DNA from: Melioribacter sp051488685
GTDB taxonomy: Bacteria; Bacteroidota; Ignavibacteria; Ignavibacteriales; Melioribacteraceae
Length of the DNA: 64,000 nt
Direction: 5' to 3'
Assembly: GCF_051488685.1 (NCBI RefSeq)
Contig: NZ_JBPSEH010000007.1
Coordinates: 1 to 64,000 of the forward strand
The number at the start of each line of letters is the position of its first letter. Positions within the stretch are counted from its first letter, which is position 1. The notes below the pieces were generated by a model. It had not been told where the DNA came from. It saw only the letters and a program-made list of their open reading frames with translations, and searched no databases. A program made the position numbers and the translations under genes. Shown here piece after piece: positions 50,672-60,502 of the stretch.

Positions 50672-52012
50672 ATGGAATTCTTAGACAAATATGTTTTACC
50701 CCAGTCTGCACACCATCTGGTTCTACTGAAATATCTTTTTGTTCTAACATTGCTGATTTTTATTCCATACATCAGTTTGCTGATTGGGTCGATGACTTTA
50801 TCTCTTTTCTTTAAGAATAAAAGTGTTAAGAACGATAGTAAAACTTATTATAAATTTTCAAAGTTCCTGATTGATATGGTAACCTTCAATAAGGTTTCTG
50901 CTTTCGGTCTGGGACTTATACCTCTTTTGAGTATAACATTCAGTTTAGCACAGCTTTTGCATCTATCAAATGTTCCTGCGGCCGGCTACCTGCTGATTGC
51001 TTCATTAATTTATGTTTTGGCGCTTTTATTTATCTATACATACAAATATAGTTTCCATATTAAAGATATACTTGGGGCAGTTTCGCAAGGCAACAATATT
51101 GACGAAGAAATTAAAAAAGAATCTTCTTTTTATTTAGTACGTGCAAATAAACTTTTGAAAAAGTCGGGTGTGGTTGGATTAGCATTGCTGCTTTTTTCAG
51201 TATACCTGTTTGTTTCCTCTTTGCATCTGGCGTCAAGTCCGGAATACTGGAATACTGAAACTCATTTTATTAAAATTATTTTTTCATTGCAGACTATAAT
51301 TGGATTCATTGAGATTGTCTTGTTCTCATTCGGATTAACTGCCGCTTTTATCATTTATAAATTGTATTCTTCCGACAACTTCAAGACAGATGAAAGTTAT
51401 TACAATTTTATTAAGAATATTGGATTGAAGACCGGTCTGGTTATTTCTGTTATTCTGCCGTTATTTATTATTCTTTCGATTCTGGCTAAATCAAGTTATG
51501 CATTGTCATACAATCTGTTTGCTTATACATTGTTAGCGCTCTTTGTTGTAATGTTTATCAGTCTGATGTTTTATTTAATGATTCGTGACGCACAAATTAA
51601 ATACGCATCGTCTTTGATCTATTTATTTGTTCTCGCTCTATTCTTTATTGTACTGCAGGAATATTCTTCTCTGGACACGGCTACAAAAAAACAATTTGCA
51701 ATTTTAGCCGCAAATTATGAAGAATATAAATCTTCATTGGAAGAGGAGTATGGATTGAAGAAAGTTGTAATAAACGGTGCAGATATTTACAATGGAAAAT
51801 GTATTGCATGTCATCAGTTCGACAAAAAATTGGTTGGACCGCCTTACAATGAAACTCTTCCTAAATACGAAGGCAAAAAAGAAGAGTTGGTAAAATTTAT
51901 TTTGAACCCAGTAAAAATCAATCCCGACTATCCCGCAATGCCAAATCAGGGACTTAAGCCTGCGGAAGCAGAAGCTGTAGCCGACTTTTTGTTGAGTACA
52001 TACAAAAAGTAA
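50672..52012 (+). CDS. Polytopic membrane protein with C-terminal cytochrome c domain
   Basis: A 446-residue protein. About eight transmembrane helices (residues about 17-345) are followed by a periplasmic class I cytochrome c domain with haem site CIACH near residue 378 and the probable Met ligand in AMPNQGL near 425. The membrane part is not one I can assign to a family; it lacks NrfD or bd-oxidase landmarks. As last gene of the operon it may be an extra electron-transfer or assembly partner of the oxidase. Confidence 0.8.
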   Translation: MEFLDKYVLPQSAHHLVLLKYLFVLTLLIFIPYISLLIGSMTLSLFFKNKSVKNDSKTYYKFSKFLIDMVTFNKVSAFGLGLIPLLSITFSLAQLLHLSNVPAAGYLLIASLIYVLALLFIYTYKYSFHIKDILGAVSQGNNIDEEIKKESSFYLVRANKLLKKSGVVGLALLLFSVYLFVSSLHLASSPEYWNTETHFIKIIFSLQTIIGFIEIVLFSFGLTAAFIIYKLYSSDNFKTDESYYNFIKNIGLKTGLVISVILPLFIILSILAKSSYALSYNLFAYTLLALFVVMFISLMFYLMIRDAQIKYASSLIYLFVLALFFIVLQEYSSLDTATKKQFAILAANYEEYKSSLEEEYGLKKVVINGADIYNGKCIACHQFDKKLVGPPYNETLPKYEGKKEELVKFILNPVKINPDYPAMPNQGLKPAEAEAVADFLLSTYKK

Positions 52013-52021
52013 ATTTTCTTA

Positions 52022-52051
52022 GGTACTCTTATAATTCGAGAGTACCTTTTT
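52022..52051 (+). terminator. Intrinsic terminator of the respiratory operon
   Basis: GGTACTCT (52022-52029) pairs with AGAGTACC (52039-52046), followed by five T, ten bases after the last stop codon of the complex III/oxidase cluster. Confidence 0.88.
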
Positions 52052-52191
52052 GTTCTCCCATATCATTCCTGGCTTCTAAAAATAATTTTGAAAAAAGTAA
52101 TTATAATTTTATTATTCATATCAAAATTTTCGATTTATTTTAACTCTTTAAGTAATCTTTAATTGTTTTATTAAATTAATGAGGAATTATT

Positions 52192-53316
52192 ATGGGGGAA
52201 ATAATGATTATTCTGCTGGCTGCAATGGTAGTTGCTTGCACTTCTGCAAATGAAAGCAAAATAACCAAAGAAAATTTTGGTTCTGCACCTGACGGTTCTC
52301 CCGTCTATCTCTACACAATGAAAAATTCGAATGGAATGACGGTCAAACTTACAAATTACGGCGCTTCATTGGTATCGATTGTAACGCCCGATAAAGAGGG
52401 AAAATTTGCCGACGTTATAGCTGGATTCGATTCATTGAGCGGCTATATTAATGATAATGCCTTTATCGGTGTTACAGTAGGACGGTATGCAAATCGTATT
52501 GGCAGGGGAAAATTTAAAATCGATGATCGAGAATACCAATTGACAATTAACGATGGCAAAAACCATCTCCACGGAGGTATGAAAGGATTTCATAAATTGG
52601 TATGGGATTCTGAAATTGTCTCCAACGACACCCTTTCGTGTGTGGTTATGAAACTGCAAAGTCCAGACGGTTACGAAGGTTTTCCTGGTAACGTAAATGT
52701 CGAAGTAAAATTTTCTTTGACAGATAATAACGATTTGATTATTGAATACACAGGTACAACAGATAAACCTACCATATTAAACCTTACCAATCATGCCTAT
52801 TATAATTTATCGGGTAATTTCGAAAACACAATATTAAATCATGTTCTAAGTATTAATGCTGATAATTTTACGCCGATCGATTCGGAGTTGATTCCAACAG
52901 GCGAAATTGCACCGGTTGAAAATACACCGATGGATTTTAGAAAACCAATACCCATTGGTTCGAAAATTAACGACGATTATCTTCAGCTGAAATATGGAAA
53001 AGGATATGACCACAACTGGGCTTTAAATAATTATAATGGGAAAGTGAGAAAAGCAGTTACGCTGACCGATCCGCAAAGTGGAAGAGTACTCGAAATTTAT
53101 ACCGACCAGCCTGGTATACAGTTTTATTCAGGTAATTTTTTGAACGGCACAATTGCTGGTAAAGGCGGCATAAAATATAAATACCGTACGGCTCTATGCT
53201 TAGAACCACAATTTTTCCCTGATTCTCCAAATAAAGAAAACTTTGCTTCGCCTATTTTAAAACCTGGTGATATCTATCGCCAAAAAACTGTATATCACTT
53301 CGATATTATGAAATAA
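52192..53316 (+). CDS. galM: Aldose 1-epimerase, lipoprotein form
   Basis: A 374-residue galactose mutarotase family enzyme that equilibrates alpha and beta anomers of sugars. A lipobox (VVAC, Cys about 17) predicts export and lipidation. Family motifs: GRYANRIGRGKF, NLTNHAYYNLSG with the catalytic His, YDHNWAL, and LCLEPQFFPDSPN with the catalytic Glu. Start ATG 52192 has AGGA upstream; ATG 52204 is an alternative that still keeps the lipobox. It opens the arabinose block, probably mutarotating sugar before uptake. Confidence 0.92.
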   Translation: MGEIMIILLAAMVVACTSANESKITKENFGSAPDGSPVYLYTMKNSNGMTVKLTNYGASLVSIVTPDKEGKFADVIAGFDSLSGYINDNAFIGVTVGRYANRIGRGKFKIDDREYQLTINDGKNHLHGGMKGFHKLVWDSEIVSNDTLSCVVMKLQSPDGYEGFPGNVNVEVKFSLTDNNDLIIEYTGTTDKPTILNLTNHAYYNLSGNFENTILNHVLSINADNFTPIDSELIPTGEIAPVENTPMDFRKPIPIGSKINDDYLQLKYGKGYDHNWALNNYNGKVRKAVTLTDPQSGRVLEIYTDQPGIQFYSGNFLNGTIAGKGGIKYKYRTALCLEPQFFPDSPNKENFASPILKPGDIYRQKTVYHFDIMK

Positions 53317-53335
53317 CCAATATTTCACAAAAAAA

Positions 53336-55105
53336 ATGGATGGTACAGCTATGAGCGCACTATACACACTCGACTGGATAATAATATTTCTTTATTTTGC
53401 TATCATACTGGGCCTTGCCTGGTGGGTAATCAAGAAACAGAAAAAGACCACCGACGATTATTTTTTGGCGGGCAGGCATTTGGGATGGTTTATTGTAGGA
53501 GCTTCGATTTTTGCATCGAATATTGGGTCGGAGCATATTGTTGGGTTGGCTGGTTCAGGTGCAACCGACGGAGTTGCAATGGCTCACTATGAACTCCACG
53601 CATGGTGTTTACTTGTTTTAGGTTGGGTAATGGTGCCTTTCTATCTTCGTTCCAGAGTTTATACAATGCCTGAGTTTCTTGAACGTAGATTCTCTCCAAC
53701 TGCACGTACAGTCCTTTCAGGAATCTCATTGGTAGCCTATGTTTTAACTAAAATTGCTGTTGGTGTATTTGCAGGAGGCATTGTTTTTTCTGTACTCCTT
53801 CCGGATATAAATTTTCTTGGACTCGATAGTTTCTGGATCGGTTCGATACTCGTAATTGTAATTACTGGTATCTATACGGTTTTGGGAGGAATGGCTGCGG
53901 TAGCTTATACAGAAGCTTTACAAACGATTATTCTTATCATCGGATCGTTGCTTGTTACTGCATTTGGATTGCATTATCTGGGTGGCTGGAGCGAGCTTAA
54001 AGCTATTGCTGGCTCGGAAATGTTCAACTTGTGGAAACCCCTTGTACCCGCTGGCGTAGAAGCTACATGGGCGCCTGTAAAAGAAGCAGGCAAAATGGCC
54101 TGGTATTTTAACGATAATTATCCCTGGATTGGAATGCTCTTTTGTGCTCCTATAATCGGGCTCTGGTACTGGACGACCGATCAATACATCGTTCAACGCG
54201 TTTTATCGGCACCTAACGAACGAGAAGCCAGAAGAGGGTCGATTGCTGCAGCTTTCTTTAAATTATTGCCTGTTTTCATTTTCATTATCCCGGGTATAAT
54301 TTTTTATGCTCTGGCTGTAAGTGGGAAGGTACCTGTTTTTCAAGAACAATTAATCGGTCCGGACGGAAAGATTATTCGCGACAATGCGCAACAGGCATTC
54401 CCACTGATGGTTGCTAATATTTTACCGATCGGTGTCAGAGGATTGGTAGTGGCAGGTCTTCTGGCTGCATTAATGAGTTCTTTGGCCGGCGTTTTTAATG
54501 CTTGTTCAACTCTTTTTACAATCGACTTTTACTCAAGATTAAAACCTCACGTTACTCAGGAAAAACTTGTCTGGGTAGGTAGAGTTGCTACGACTGTAAT
54601 GGTAATTATTGGATTGTTATGGCTGCCTGTAATTCGTGGAGGCAAAGGTTTGTATGACTATCTGCAGGGTGTTCAGGCTTATCTTGCACCTCCGATATTT
54701 GTTGTATTCTTCGCAGGCATATTTAATAAACGCCTTAATGCTAAAGGTGCACTGGCTGCATTATTCAGCGGTTTTGCGCTCGGTATATTCAGACTTGCTA
54801 TTGATACTCCTGTTAAACTTGTCTCCGGATTCCATTACGAGCAGGGCTCATTCTTGTGGATTGTTAATAATATTTTCTTCCAATATTATAGCCTCTTGAT
54901 CTTCCTGGTTAGTCTCGTAGTTATGTATGTGGTAAGTTATGCTACAGAAGAACCGGAATATGAAAGAATAAAAGGATTGACTTTTGGTACTATTACAGAT
55001 GAACAGAGACAGGAATCGCGTGCAAGCTGGAACGCAATGGATGTTATTGCTTCCCTTATTGTTATACTGATGATTCTGGGAGCCTATATCTATTTCAGCG
55101 GATAA
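53336..55105 (+). CDS. Sodium/sugar symporter, SSS family
   Basis: A 589-residue protein with about 14 helices, of the SGLT-like branch: TDDYFLAGRHLGWFIVGASI, FASNIGSEHIVGLAG, YTVLGGMAAVAYTEALQTI and LAALMSSLAGVFNACSTLFT. It would bring sugar in with sodium. Its place between a secreted mutarotase and araB-araD-araA points to L-arabinose as substrate, by context only. The true start may be ATG 53351, which has GGATGG upstream and fits the family N terminus. Confidence 0.9.
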   Translation: MDGTAMSALYTLDWIIIFLYFAIILGLAWWVIKKQKKTTDDYFLAGRHLGWFIVGASIFASNIGSEHIVGLAGSGATDGVAMAHYELHAWCLLVLGWVMVPFYLRSRVYTMPEFLERRFSPTARTVLSGISLVAYVLTKIAVGVFAGGIVFSVLLPDINFLGLDSFWIGSILVIVITGIYTVLGGMAAVAYTEALQTIILIIGSLLVTAFGLHYLGGWSELKAIAGSEMFNLWKPLVPAGVEATWAPVKEAGKMAWYFNDNYPWIGMLFCAPIIGLWYWTTDQYIVQRVLSAPNEREARRGSIAAAFFKLLPVFIFIIPGIIFYALAVSGKVPVFQEQLIGPDGKIIRDNAQQAFPLMVANILPIGVRGLVVAGLLAALMSSLAGVFNACSTLFTIDFYSRLKPHVTQEKLVWVGRVATTVMVIIGLLWLPVIRGGKGLYDYLQGVQAYLAPPIFVVFFAGIFNKRLNAKGALAALFSGFALGIFRLAIDTPVKLVSGFHYEQGSFLWIVNNIFFQYYSLLIFLVSLVVMYVVSYATEEPEYERIKGLTFGTITDEQRQESRASWNAMDVIASLIVILMILGAYIYFSG

Positions 55106-55109
55106 AATT

Positions 55110-56810
55110 ATGGCCAAATATACAATAGGATTAGATTTTGGTACTAATTCCTGCCGTTCCCTTATTGTTGAATTAGGGAACGGTACGGAATTAGCCAGTT
55201 ATGTGTTCCCGTACCCCACAGGGGAAAACGGAGTGATTGTAGACCACAAAAATCCCGAACTGGCAAGACAAAACGCAGCCGATTATTTAACGGGCATTGA
55301 AGTTACAATAAAAGAAGCTCTACGTATCGCAAAAGAAAAAAATCCTGAATTTAGAAATGAAGATGTAATCGGAATTGGAGTTGATACCACAGGTAGCAGT
55401 CCAATGCCCGTAGATGAAAATGGACGACCATTGAGCACCTACGAAAAATTCAAGGACAATCCTAACGCATATGTCTGGCTCTGGAAAGATCACACAAGTT
55501 ATGAAGAAGCAGCTTACATCACAAAAGTTGCTCAGGAAATACGTCCTCAATATCTATCCAAAATTGGAGGAGTTTATTCTTCGGAATGGTTCTGGAGTAA
55601 AATACTTCATTGTAAAAATATTGATCCCGAAGTTTACGAAGCAGCTTTCAGCTGGGTGGAAATTTGTGATTGGATTCCGGCTGCTCTTGCAGGAAATACA
55701 AATCCGTTACAAATTAAAAGAAGCGTTTGTGCAGCAGGTCATAAAGCAATGTTCAGCAAACTATGGGGAGGTCTACCCGACAAAGAGTTTTTGAAAAGGT
55801 TGTCACCCGGTCTGGAAAATTTAAGGGATAGACTCTACGACACGGCATACCCTTCTAACGTGAAAATAGGAAGTCTTTCTTCCGAATGGGCAGAGAAGTT
55901 GGGCTTGAGCAGGAATACTGCAATTGCCGTAGGTGCATTCGACGCCCACATGGGAGCTGTCGGAGCAGGAATTAAAAAAGGTACGTTGGTGAAAATAATT
56001 GGTACGAGTACCTGCGACATCATGATACATCCTTGTAAAGAAAAATTGAACGATATTGAAGGTGTGTGCGGAATTGTTGATGGCTCGGTTATGGAGGACT
56101 ATTTTGGAATCGAAGCTGGTCAATCGGGCGTGGGTGATATTTTCCTCTGGTTTGTCAATAACCTCGTACCCGATAAATTCGGCAAAACACTCGACGAAAA
56201 ATTTAAAATATTAGGTGAAGAAGCTGAAAAATTAAAACCAGGTGAAAGTGGTTTACTGGCTCTCGATTGGAATAACGGCAATAGAACAATTCTTGTTGAT
56301 GTTCGGTTAACCGGACTTTTAATCGGTCAGACGCTTCATACAACAGCGCCGGAAATTTATAGAGCATTAATAGAAGCTACCGGCTTCGGCGCTTTGAAAA
56401 TTATCGACAGGTTAGAAGAATATGGCGTTCACGTTGAAGAGGTTGTTAATTGCGGAGGACTCGCTGTCAAAAATAAATTATTAATGCAAATATATGCCGA
56501 CATTACCAATCGAACAATGAAAGTTTCGAGAAGCGAACAGACTCCCGCACTCGGAGCCGCTATCTTTGCTGCCGTGGCGGCAGGAAAGTCAGCTGGCGGT
56601 TACGATTACATTATCGATGCACAAAATGCAATGACAGGAATTAGTAAGGTTTACAATCCGAATCCTGAAAATCACGAAATATATAAAGAGCTCTATCGGC
56701 TTTATTCACAGCTGCATGATAGTTTCGGAACTAAAGATTATAGAGAAAATCTTTATAACGTAATGAAAGATTTATTAAAAATTAGAGATAAAGTGAGGAG
56801 TGGTGAATAA
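55110..56810 (+). CDS. araB: Ribulokinase
   Basis: A 566-residue FGGY carbohydrate kinase: N-terminal phosphate-binding GLDFGTNSCRSLIVELGNG, GIGVDTTGSSPMPVDENG, and C-terminal ATGFGALKIIDRL, VVNCGGLAVKNKLLMQIYAD and TPALGAAIFAAVAAG. Length and the long N-terminal lobe are typical of AraB rather than xylulokinase. It phosphorylates L-ribulose to L-ribulose 5-phosphate. ORF spacing to neighbours is 4 bp or an overlap. Confidence 0.94.
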   Translation: MAKYTIGLDFGTNSCRSLIVELGNGTELASYVFPYPTGENGVIVDHKNPELARQNAADYLTGIEVTIKEALRIAKEKNPEFRNEDVIGIGVDTTGSSPMPVDENGRPLSTYEKFKDNPNAYVWLWKDHTSYEEAAYITKVAQEIRPQYLSKIGGVYSSEWFWSKILHCKNIDPEVYEAAFSWVEICDWIPAALAGNTNPLQIKRSVCAAGHKAMFSKLWGGLPDKEFLKRLSPGLENLRDRLYDTAYPSNVKIGSLSSEWAEKLGLSRNTAIAVGAFDAHMGAVGAGIKKGTLVKIIGTSTCDIMIHPCKEKLNDIEGVCGIVDGSVMEDYFGIEAGQSGVGDIFLWFVNNLVPDKFGKTLDEKFKILGEEAEKLKPGESGLLALDWNNGNRTILVDVRLTGLLIGQTLHTTAPEIYRALIEATGFGALKIIDRLEEYGVHVEEVVNCGGLAVKNKLLMQIYADITNRTMKVSRSEQTPALGAAIFAAVAAGKSAGGYDYIIDAQNAMTGISKVYNPNPENHEIYKELYRLYSQLHDSFGTKDYRENLYNVMKDLLKIRDKVRSGE

Positions 56811-57502
56811 TGCTCGAAAATCTAAAAAGAGAAGTATTCGATGCCAATCTTCGTCTGGTCGATTATAATCTGGTAATTTCAACATGGGGAAATGTAAGCG
56901 GTATCGATAGAAATAATAACCTGATCGTTATAAAACCAAGCGGCGTCGACTACGATGAATTATCTGCGGACGATATGGTGGTAGTCGATCTGGATGGTAA
57001 TGTTGTTGAAGGCGAATTAAAACCATCTTCCGATACTCCCACTCACCTTGAGCTCTATAAGGCTTTCCCGGAAATTAAAGGCGTAACTCATTCGCACAGT
57101 ACTTATGCCACTGTATTCGCTCAGGCGTTAATGGAAATACCGTGCCTGGGAACTACTCACGCAGATAATTTTTATGGTCCCGTTCCACTCACGAGATTTT
57201 TAACAGAAGATGAGGTAAAAGACAATTATGAAAAGAATACAGGACTGGTAATAATCGAAAGACTGGCAGATATGAAAATAGAATCGGTACCGGGTATTTT
57301 GGTTGCCGGGCATGGACCTTTCTGCTGGGGAAAATCCGCTGCCGATTCTGTAGAAAAAAATTTGATTCTCGAAAAAATTGCCGAAATTGCCTTTAAAACT
57401 CTTTCATTGAACAAAGACATAAAAAATTTGCCCGATTACATATTAGATAAACATTTTTTAAGAAAACATGGTCCTAAGGCTTACTACGGACAAAAGAAAT
57501 AA
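56810..57502 (+). CDS. araD: L-ribulose-5-phosphate 4-epimerase
   Basis: A 230-residue class II aldolase-fold epimerase. Zinc His ligands in GVTHSHSTYATVFAQA and the third in LVAGHGPFCWG. STWGNVSGIDR and IKPSGVDYDELSADDMVVVD are the phosphate-binding regions. It turns L-ribulose 5-phosphate into D-xylulose 5-phosphate for the pentose phosphate pathway. Start overlaps the araB stop by one base. Confidence 0.95.
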   Translation: MLENLKREVFDANLRLVDYNLVISTWGNVSGIDRNNNLIVIKPSGVDYDELSADDMVVVDLDGNVVEGELKPSSDTPTHLELYKAFPEIKGVTHSHSTYATVFAQALMEIPCLGTTHADNFYGPVPLTRFLTEDEVKDNYEKNTGLVIIERLADMKIESVPGILVAGHGPFCWGKSAADSVEKNLILEKIAEIAFKTLSLNKDIKNLPDYILDKHFLRKHGPKAYYGQKK

Positions 57503-57514
57503 AAGGGGGGATTT

Positions 57515-59011
57515 ATGGTTGATATTAATAAATACGAAATATGGTTTGCCACTGGCAGTCAACATTTGTATGGTCAAGAAACACTTGCAAAGGTAAAAGA
57601 GAATTCGACAAAAATTGTAAATGAATTAAATGCTGATAAAAAAATTCCGATCAAAATTGTTTTTAAAGATGTTTTAACTACTCCCGATGCAATTGCTAAC
57701 CTAACAATTGAAGCGAATAGCAACGTCAGATGCGCTGGACTTATTTTCTGGATGCACACATTCTCGCCGGCGAAGATGTGGATTAGAGGTTTGAATTTAC
57801 TGAATAAACCATTTTTACACCTTCATACGCAATTTAATCGTGATATTCCGTGGGACAGTATCGACATGGATTTTATGAATCTTAATCAGGCTGCTCACGG
57901 CGACCGCGAGTTTGGATTCATCTGTACGAGAATGGGATTGAACAGAAAAGTTGTAACGGGACACTGGCAGGATCCTAATGTCATTGATAAAATTTCCATC
58001 TGGATAAGGGCTGCAATTGCATGGGCAGATTCTCAAGGAGCACGAATTGCTCGTTTTGGTGACAATATGAGAGATGTGGCTGTTACCGAAGGCGATAAAG
58101 TCGAAGCTCAAATAAAACTTGGATATTCTGTCTACGGCTTTGGTGTCGGCGATCTGGTTGAATATGTCAATAAAACTAACGAAAAAGCTGTTAAAGAATT
58201 AATCGAAGTTTATAAAAGGTCATACAATATAAATGCACCTCTAAGCGAAGGTGATAATAACTATCGAAGGCTCTTTGAAGCAGCAAAAATAGAAATTGGT
58301 TTGAGAAGTTTTTTAGAAGAAGTAAACTTTGTCGGATTTACTACAACATTTGAGGACTTGCACGGATTGAGCCAGCTTCCGGGAATTGCAGTTCAACGTT
58401 TAATGGCAGAAGGATACGGCTTCGGGGCAGAAGGCGATTGGAAAACTGCAGCTTTGGTAAGAGCGGTTAAAGTGATGTCGGTCGGATTGAAAGGAGGCAC
58501 GTCGTTTATGGAAGATTATACTTATCATTTCGATCCGCTTAATCCGATGGTGCTTGGTGCTCATATGCTCGAAGTCTGTGAATCGATAGCTGCCGATAAA
58601 CCGACACTCGAAATACATCCTTTATCTATTGGAGGGAAAGACGATCCGCCACGTCTGGTTTTCGATGTTGCTCCAGGCAATGCTCTCAATGCTTCGCTGA
58701 TCGACATGGGTAATCGCTTTAGATTAATTGTCAATAATGTCAACGTCGTAAAAACGGAACATGCGCTTCCAAAACTTCCTGTTGCAAGAGCACTTTGGAA
58801 ACCCGAACCCAATCTCCATACAGCGGCTACAGCATGGATCTATGCAGGTGGTGCTCATCACACCTGTTTCAGTCAATCAATAACATCAGAGTATTTATAC
58901 GACTTTGCTGAAATAGCTGGTATTGAATTTTTGCTCATTGACAACAACACTGATATCATTCAATTCAAAAATCAATTGAAGTGGAATGAAATCTATTATT
59001 CGGGGAAATAA
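57515..59011 (+). CDS. araA: L-arabinose isomerase
   Basis: A 498-residue enzyme that converts L-arabinose to L-ribulose. Starts EIWFATGSQHLYGQETL; has FSPAKMWIRGL, GEFGFICTRMG-type core (seen as DREFGFICTRM), the Mn ligand Glu in GFGAEGDWKTAALVR and FMEDYTYHF, and the ligand His near the end in HHTCFSQSI. Full family length. SD AAGGGGGG precedes ATG 57515. It completes the three-step arabinose pathway. Confidence 0.96.
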   Translation: MVDINKYEIWFATGSQHLYGQETLAKVKENSTKIVNELNADKKIPIKIVFKDVLTTPDAIANLTIEANSNVRCAGLIFWMHTFSPAKMWIRGLNLLNKPFLHLHTQFNRDIPWDSIDMDFMNLNQAAHGDREFGFICTRMGLNRKVVTGHWQDPNVIDKISIWIRAAIAWADSQGARIARFGDNMRDVAVTEGDKVEAQIKLGYSVYGFGVGDLVEYVNKTNEKAVKELIEVYKRSYNINAPLSEGDNNYRRLFEAAKIEIGLRSFLEEVNFVGFTTTFEDLHGLSQLPGIAVQRLMAEGYGFGAEGDWKTAALVRAVKVMSVGLKGGTSFMEDYTYHFDPLNPMVLGAHMLEVCESIAADKPTLEIHPLSIGGKDDPPRLVFDVAPGNALNASLIDMGNRFRLIVNNVNVVKTEHALPKLPVARALWKPEPNLHTAATAWIYAGGAHHTCFSQSITSEYLYDFAEIAGIEFLLIDNNTDIIQFKNQLKWNEIYYSGK

Positions 59012-59012
59012 G

Positions 59013-59020
59013 TATATTTG
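59013..59020 (+). promoter_or_regulatory. Possible -7 box upstream of the HAD phosphatase
   Basis: TATATTTG, an exact TAnnTTTG match, lies directly after the araA stop and 38 nt before the next start codon. No matching -33 element is seen at 19-20 nt, so confidence is low. Confidence 0.3.
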
Positions 59021-59058
59021 TACTTCCAAATTTTAAAATTTCTGGAAGGAGTACAGAT

Positions 59059-59643
59059 ATGCACCCCGATCCTAAAGCTAAAGCGTTGTTGTTCGATTGC
59101 GACGGGACTCTGGTGGATTCAATGCCTTTGCATTTGAAAGCGTGGGAGTACGCAATAAATTTATTCGGCTATGAATTCGACTACAATTTTTTCTTCTCTA
59201 AAAGAGGTATGCCTTCTGAGGAAATCATTAAGTTATATAACAATTATTTTGGAACGGACATCGATCCAGAAAAAATTGTTAACGTGAAGAATGAATTCTT
59301 TAAACGGTATGCCGACTCAATAAAACCAATAGCACCGGTTGCATCGATTGTGTATGAATATTACAATAAACTTCCGATGGCAGTCGTTTCCGGCGGATCG
59401 AAAGAAAATGTAATGCAATCTTTGGCAGTTACAGGACTCGATAAATATTTCGATTTGATAGTAACTGCAGACGACAATCTCAAACACAAGCCCGCACCGG
59501 ATATGTTCCTCTATGCAGCGGAGAAATTAAAAACAGAACCAGAATATTGCGTTGTATATGAAGATGGCGATTTTGGAGTGGAAGCTGCTAAAAAAGCCGG
59601 CATGATGATCGTCGACATACGCGACTTTATAGAAGTTGAATAA
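59059..59643 (+). CDS. HAD phosphatase, beta-phosphoglucomutase-like (YqaB type)
   Basis: A 194-residue HAD-IA hydrolase: motif I LLFDCDGTLVDSMPLHLKAW, helical cap with YEFDYNFFFSKRGMPSEEII, motif II VVSGGSKENV, the motif III Lys in LKHKPAPDMFL, and motif IV YEDGDFGVEAAKKAG. It resembles YqaB-type sugar-phosphate phosphatases. Substrate is not evident; adjacency to araA suggests a sugar phosphate, which is inference. SD GGAAGGAG. Confidence 0.85.
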   Translation: MHPDPKAKALLFDCDGTLVDSMPLHLKAWEYAINLFGYEFDYNFFFSKRGMPSEEIIKLYNNYFGTDIDPEKIVNVKNEFFKRYADSIKPIAPVASIVYEYYNKLPMAVVSGGSKENVMQSLAVTGLDKYFDLIVTADDNLKHKPAPDMFLYAAEKLKTEPEYCVVYEDGDFGVEAAKKAGMMIVDIRDFIEVE

Positions 59644-59647
59644 TACT

Positions 59648-60502
59648 ATGTTGAACATTCTCAAAGCTATTACATTATCCGCAGAATATCTCGAAAAAAA
59701 AGGCGTCGAATCGCCACGCTTGAATGCAGAATTGCTGCTGGCTGATGTTCTTAAATGCAAAAGAATGGACCTTTATTTGCAATTCGACCAGCCTCTCAAA
59801 GAAGTTGAAATCGAACGGTATCGAGAATTAATCCGACGAAGAGGCGCAAGAGAACCATTACAGTACATATTAGGATATACAGAATTTTATGGTCTGAAAT
59901 TCGACATTAATCAATACGTGCTTATTCCCCGACCAGAAACCGAGTTGCTCGTGGAAAAAATCATCGATTTATATAAGGATTCGAAATCACTTAAAATATT
60001 AGATGTCGGTACTGGAAGCGGGAACATTGCAGTTACTCTTGGTTTGAATCTAAATGATGTTAGAATTGTAGCCATCGATAAATCGAACGAAGCTCTTCAA
60101 CTGGCACGGCATAATGCCGAGATGCACGGCATTATCGGTTCTATCGAATTTATAAGGAAAGATATTTTTGATGAATACCTTTTCCACGAACTTCAATTTG
60201 ACATTATTGTTTCCAATCCTCCGTATGTAAGTTATAATGAATATAATAAACTTCAGGAAGAAGTTGCACGCTATGAACCCGATATGGCAGTTACAGATTT
60301 CAAAGATGGATTAAGTTTTTATAGAAGAATTACAGAGATGGCAACCCAATATTTGTCGACTGGCGGCAGATTATTTTTTGAATTAGGACAGGGACATGCA
60401 GCTGAGGTTGCTTCAATTATGAAGAATTACGACTTTATCAATATCGAGATAATCCAGGATTACCAAAAAATCGATAGAATTATATTCGGGCAAAAATCAT
60501 GA
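59648..60502 (+). CDS. prmC: Peptide chain release factor N5-glutamine methyltransferase
   Basis: About 284 residues. It methylates the GGQ glutamine of release factors RF1 and RF2. The N-terminal helical domain ends in ARREPLQYILG-like sequence (RGAREPLQYILGYTEFYGL), followed by LIPRPETE, the SAM motif DVGTGSGNIA and catalytic VSNPPYVS. ATG 59648 is chosen over an in-frame TTG at 59636 that would overlap the HAD gene. It overlaps dtd by 4 bp. Confidence 0.95.
   Translation: MLNILKAITLSAEYLEKKGVESPRLNAELLLADVLKCKRMDLYLQFDQPLKEVEIERYRELIRRRGAREPLQYILGYTEFYGLKFDINQYVLIPRPETELLVEKIIDLYKDSKSLKILDVGTGSGNIAVTLGLNLNDVRIVAIDKSNEALQLARHNAEMHGIIGSIEFIRKDIFDEYLFHELQFDIIVSNPPYVSYNEYNKLQEEVARYEPDMAVTDFKDGLSFYRRITEMATQYLSTGGRLFFELGQGHAAEVASIMKNYDFINIEIIQDYQKIDRIIFGQKS

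Noticed and set aside
59020..59053. Hairpin GTACTTCC...GGAAGGAGTAC covering the ribosome binding site of the HAD gene, as a riboregulator
   Set aside because: If the TATATTTG box at 59013 is the promoter, transcription would start inside the 5' arm. The stem is AT-rich with a bulge, so support is too thin.
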